Positions 13,558 to 14,367 of a stretch of DNA of 14,367 nt are shown piece after piece. Numbering within the stretch: position 1 is the first letter of the stretch; each line of letters begins with the position of its first letter. Under the pieces are notes generated by a model. That model was not told the origin of the DNA. It saw only the letters and a list, made by a program, of their open reading frames with translations, and did no database searches. A program made the position numbers and the translations under genes. Source of the stretch: JBHHZI01 sp046757965 (GTDB lineage Bacteria > Acidobacteriota > Polarisedimenticolia > SMYD01); NCBI GenBank assembly GCA_046757965.1, contig JBHHZI010000082.1, positions 1 to 14,367 on the forward strand, in the 5' to 3' direction.

Positions 13558-14367
13558 CTACGGCGCCTTGTCGTCCGCTGACGGTGGGGGGTCCGCCGCG
13601 CCGTCCTCCGGCATCGGTGGGTCCGGCGCCACGTGATCCACGGGCACTACCGGGGGCGCCACGAGGGGTGGCGCATCGGTCACCGGTGGCAACGGGGTCA
13701 CCAGCGCAGGCAGCGCCGGCGGTGCCAGGGTCAGCCGCGGTGAGCTCGGAAGGATGGTTACGGGGTGGGGGGCGAGGGCCGGCCGCGGCGGCATGGCGAG
13801 AGCGGGCAGTGCTGACGCTCGCCGGCCGCGGCATCCCGACGACGGGAGCCGGATCCGGCCGCGGCGCCGTGGCCGGTGTCAGGGGCCCGGCGTCGAGCGG
13901 TGGCACCACGACCGCCGGCACCGGACCGACGCTCGCGTCCACGCCGCGCTCCCGCAGGCGGTCTTGCAGCCTTCTGCGTCGTTCCTCCTGCTGCTGTTGC
14001 CCGTGTTCCTGCAACCGTCTCTGAGCGTCGTGCAGCTCTTGCGTCTGCCGGCGCAGGTCTTCCATGATGCGGCGCTGCTCGGCGGATGAGGCGCCGCTGC
14101 GCTCGTGTCTTGCGCTTTCCATCTGTTGCAGCGCCTGGCGGTACGCTCCCGCCGCCTGGCGCTGGAGCGCAGGGCTTCCTCCAGCGCGAGGGTGGTGCGT
14201 TGTTGTCGCTCGGCCTGACTCTCCTCATCGGCCCGGTGCTGCGCCTCGCGGTCTTGCTGCGCATGCTGGATCTCTTCCATGGCCTGTTCATACCGGTATC
14301 TGGCCTCGCGTCGCATCGCCGCGCTCTCTTCCGGGTCGGCTGTCCGGCTCGCCTCCAGCGCCTCGCG
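13558..14367 (-). CDS. Coiled-coil, proline-rich protein, 5' end outside window, two compensating frameshifts
   Basis: The gene runs in from the right edge. A Glu/Gln/Arg-rich coiled coil (REALEASRTADPEESAAM, RYRYEQAMEEIQHAQQDREA, ERQQRTTLALEEALR) is read in one frame down to about 14180. The same kind of sequence continues in the next frame (LQRQAAGAYRQALQQMESAR, MEDLRRQTQELHDAQRRLQE) into a Pro/Val-rich stretch. Near 13815 the first frame resumes (ASALPALAMPPRPALAPHPV) and runs in Pro/Ala-rich sequence to a TGA at 13558. Composition across both junctions fits a single former protein with one base lost and later one gained. This may be a sequencing error or a decaying gene. I recognise no family; a coiled coil with a proline-rich tail suggests a structural or envelope-associated role at most. 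Confidence 0.5.

Noticed and set aside
13758..14291. Uninterrupted minus-strand frame at the right edge as an alternative to the frameshifted gene
   Set aside because: Its translation is a mix of Arg, Pro and Thr without the coiled-coil pattern that runs through the other two frames, so it is probably a shadow.

Overview
The window is G+C-rich (about two thirds by eye), with strong G/C bias at third codon positions and frequent GTG starts. The gene content is that of a free-living, probably Gram-negative bacterium: a Tat-exported molybdenum hydroxylase, EgtB, a CstA-type transporter and DUF1326-type secreted proteins. Pseudomonadota or Acidobacteriota would both fit, but there is no rRNA or marker gene to decide. 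I see no tRNA, rRNA, CRISPR array, transposase or integrase.

Left part (1-5708), mostly rightward. A small hypothetical membrane protein (161-511) is followed by an internally deleted ornithine cyclodeaminase/mu-crystallin family gene (674-1153). This is followed by egtB (1230-2522), the iron-dependent C-S bond-forming enzyme of ergothioneine synthesis. Converging on egtB with a 10-bp gap is a PLP-dependent cystathionine-lyase/methionine-gamma-lyase family gene (2533-3699, minus). Both of these genes concern sulfur amino-acid chemistry. A roughly 290-bp divergent spacer with a 39-bp tandem repeat separates the PLP gene from a cstA-family peptide/pyruvate transporter (3990-5708).

Middle part (5709-7494). 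This looks like accessory DNA with weaker G/C bias at third positions. It holds a secreted 280-residue protein whose C-terminal 57 residues are packed with cysteines and recall the halocin C8 type of bacteriocin. A 94-residue membrane protein with three predicted helices follows and could be its immunity partner. These are the best candidates for something undescribed.

Right part (7534-14367), entirely leftward. From a good promoter near 13430-13459 runs a three-subunit molybdenum hydroxylase operon: Tat-exported 2Fe-2S subunit, molybdopterin subunit, FAD subunit. A 67-codon bridging ORF sits between the last two, joined to each by an ATGA overlap and built partly from a tandem duplication of the FAD gene start. 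A 75-residue cysteine-rich protein follows after one base. Two secreted proteins (a DUF1326-like protein and an unidentified beta-rich protein, overlapping by 4 bp) lie further down. At the right edge is the 3' part of a coiled-coil, proline-rich protein gene whose reading frame is interrupted by two compensating shifts.
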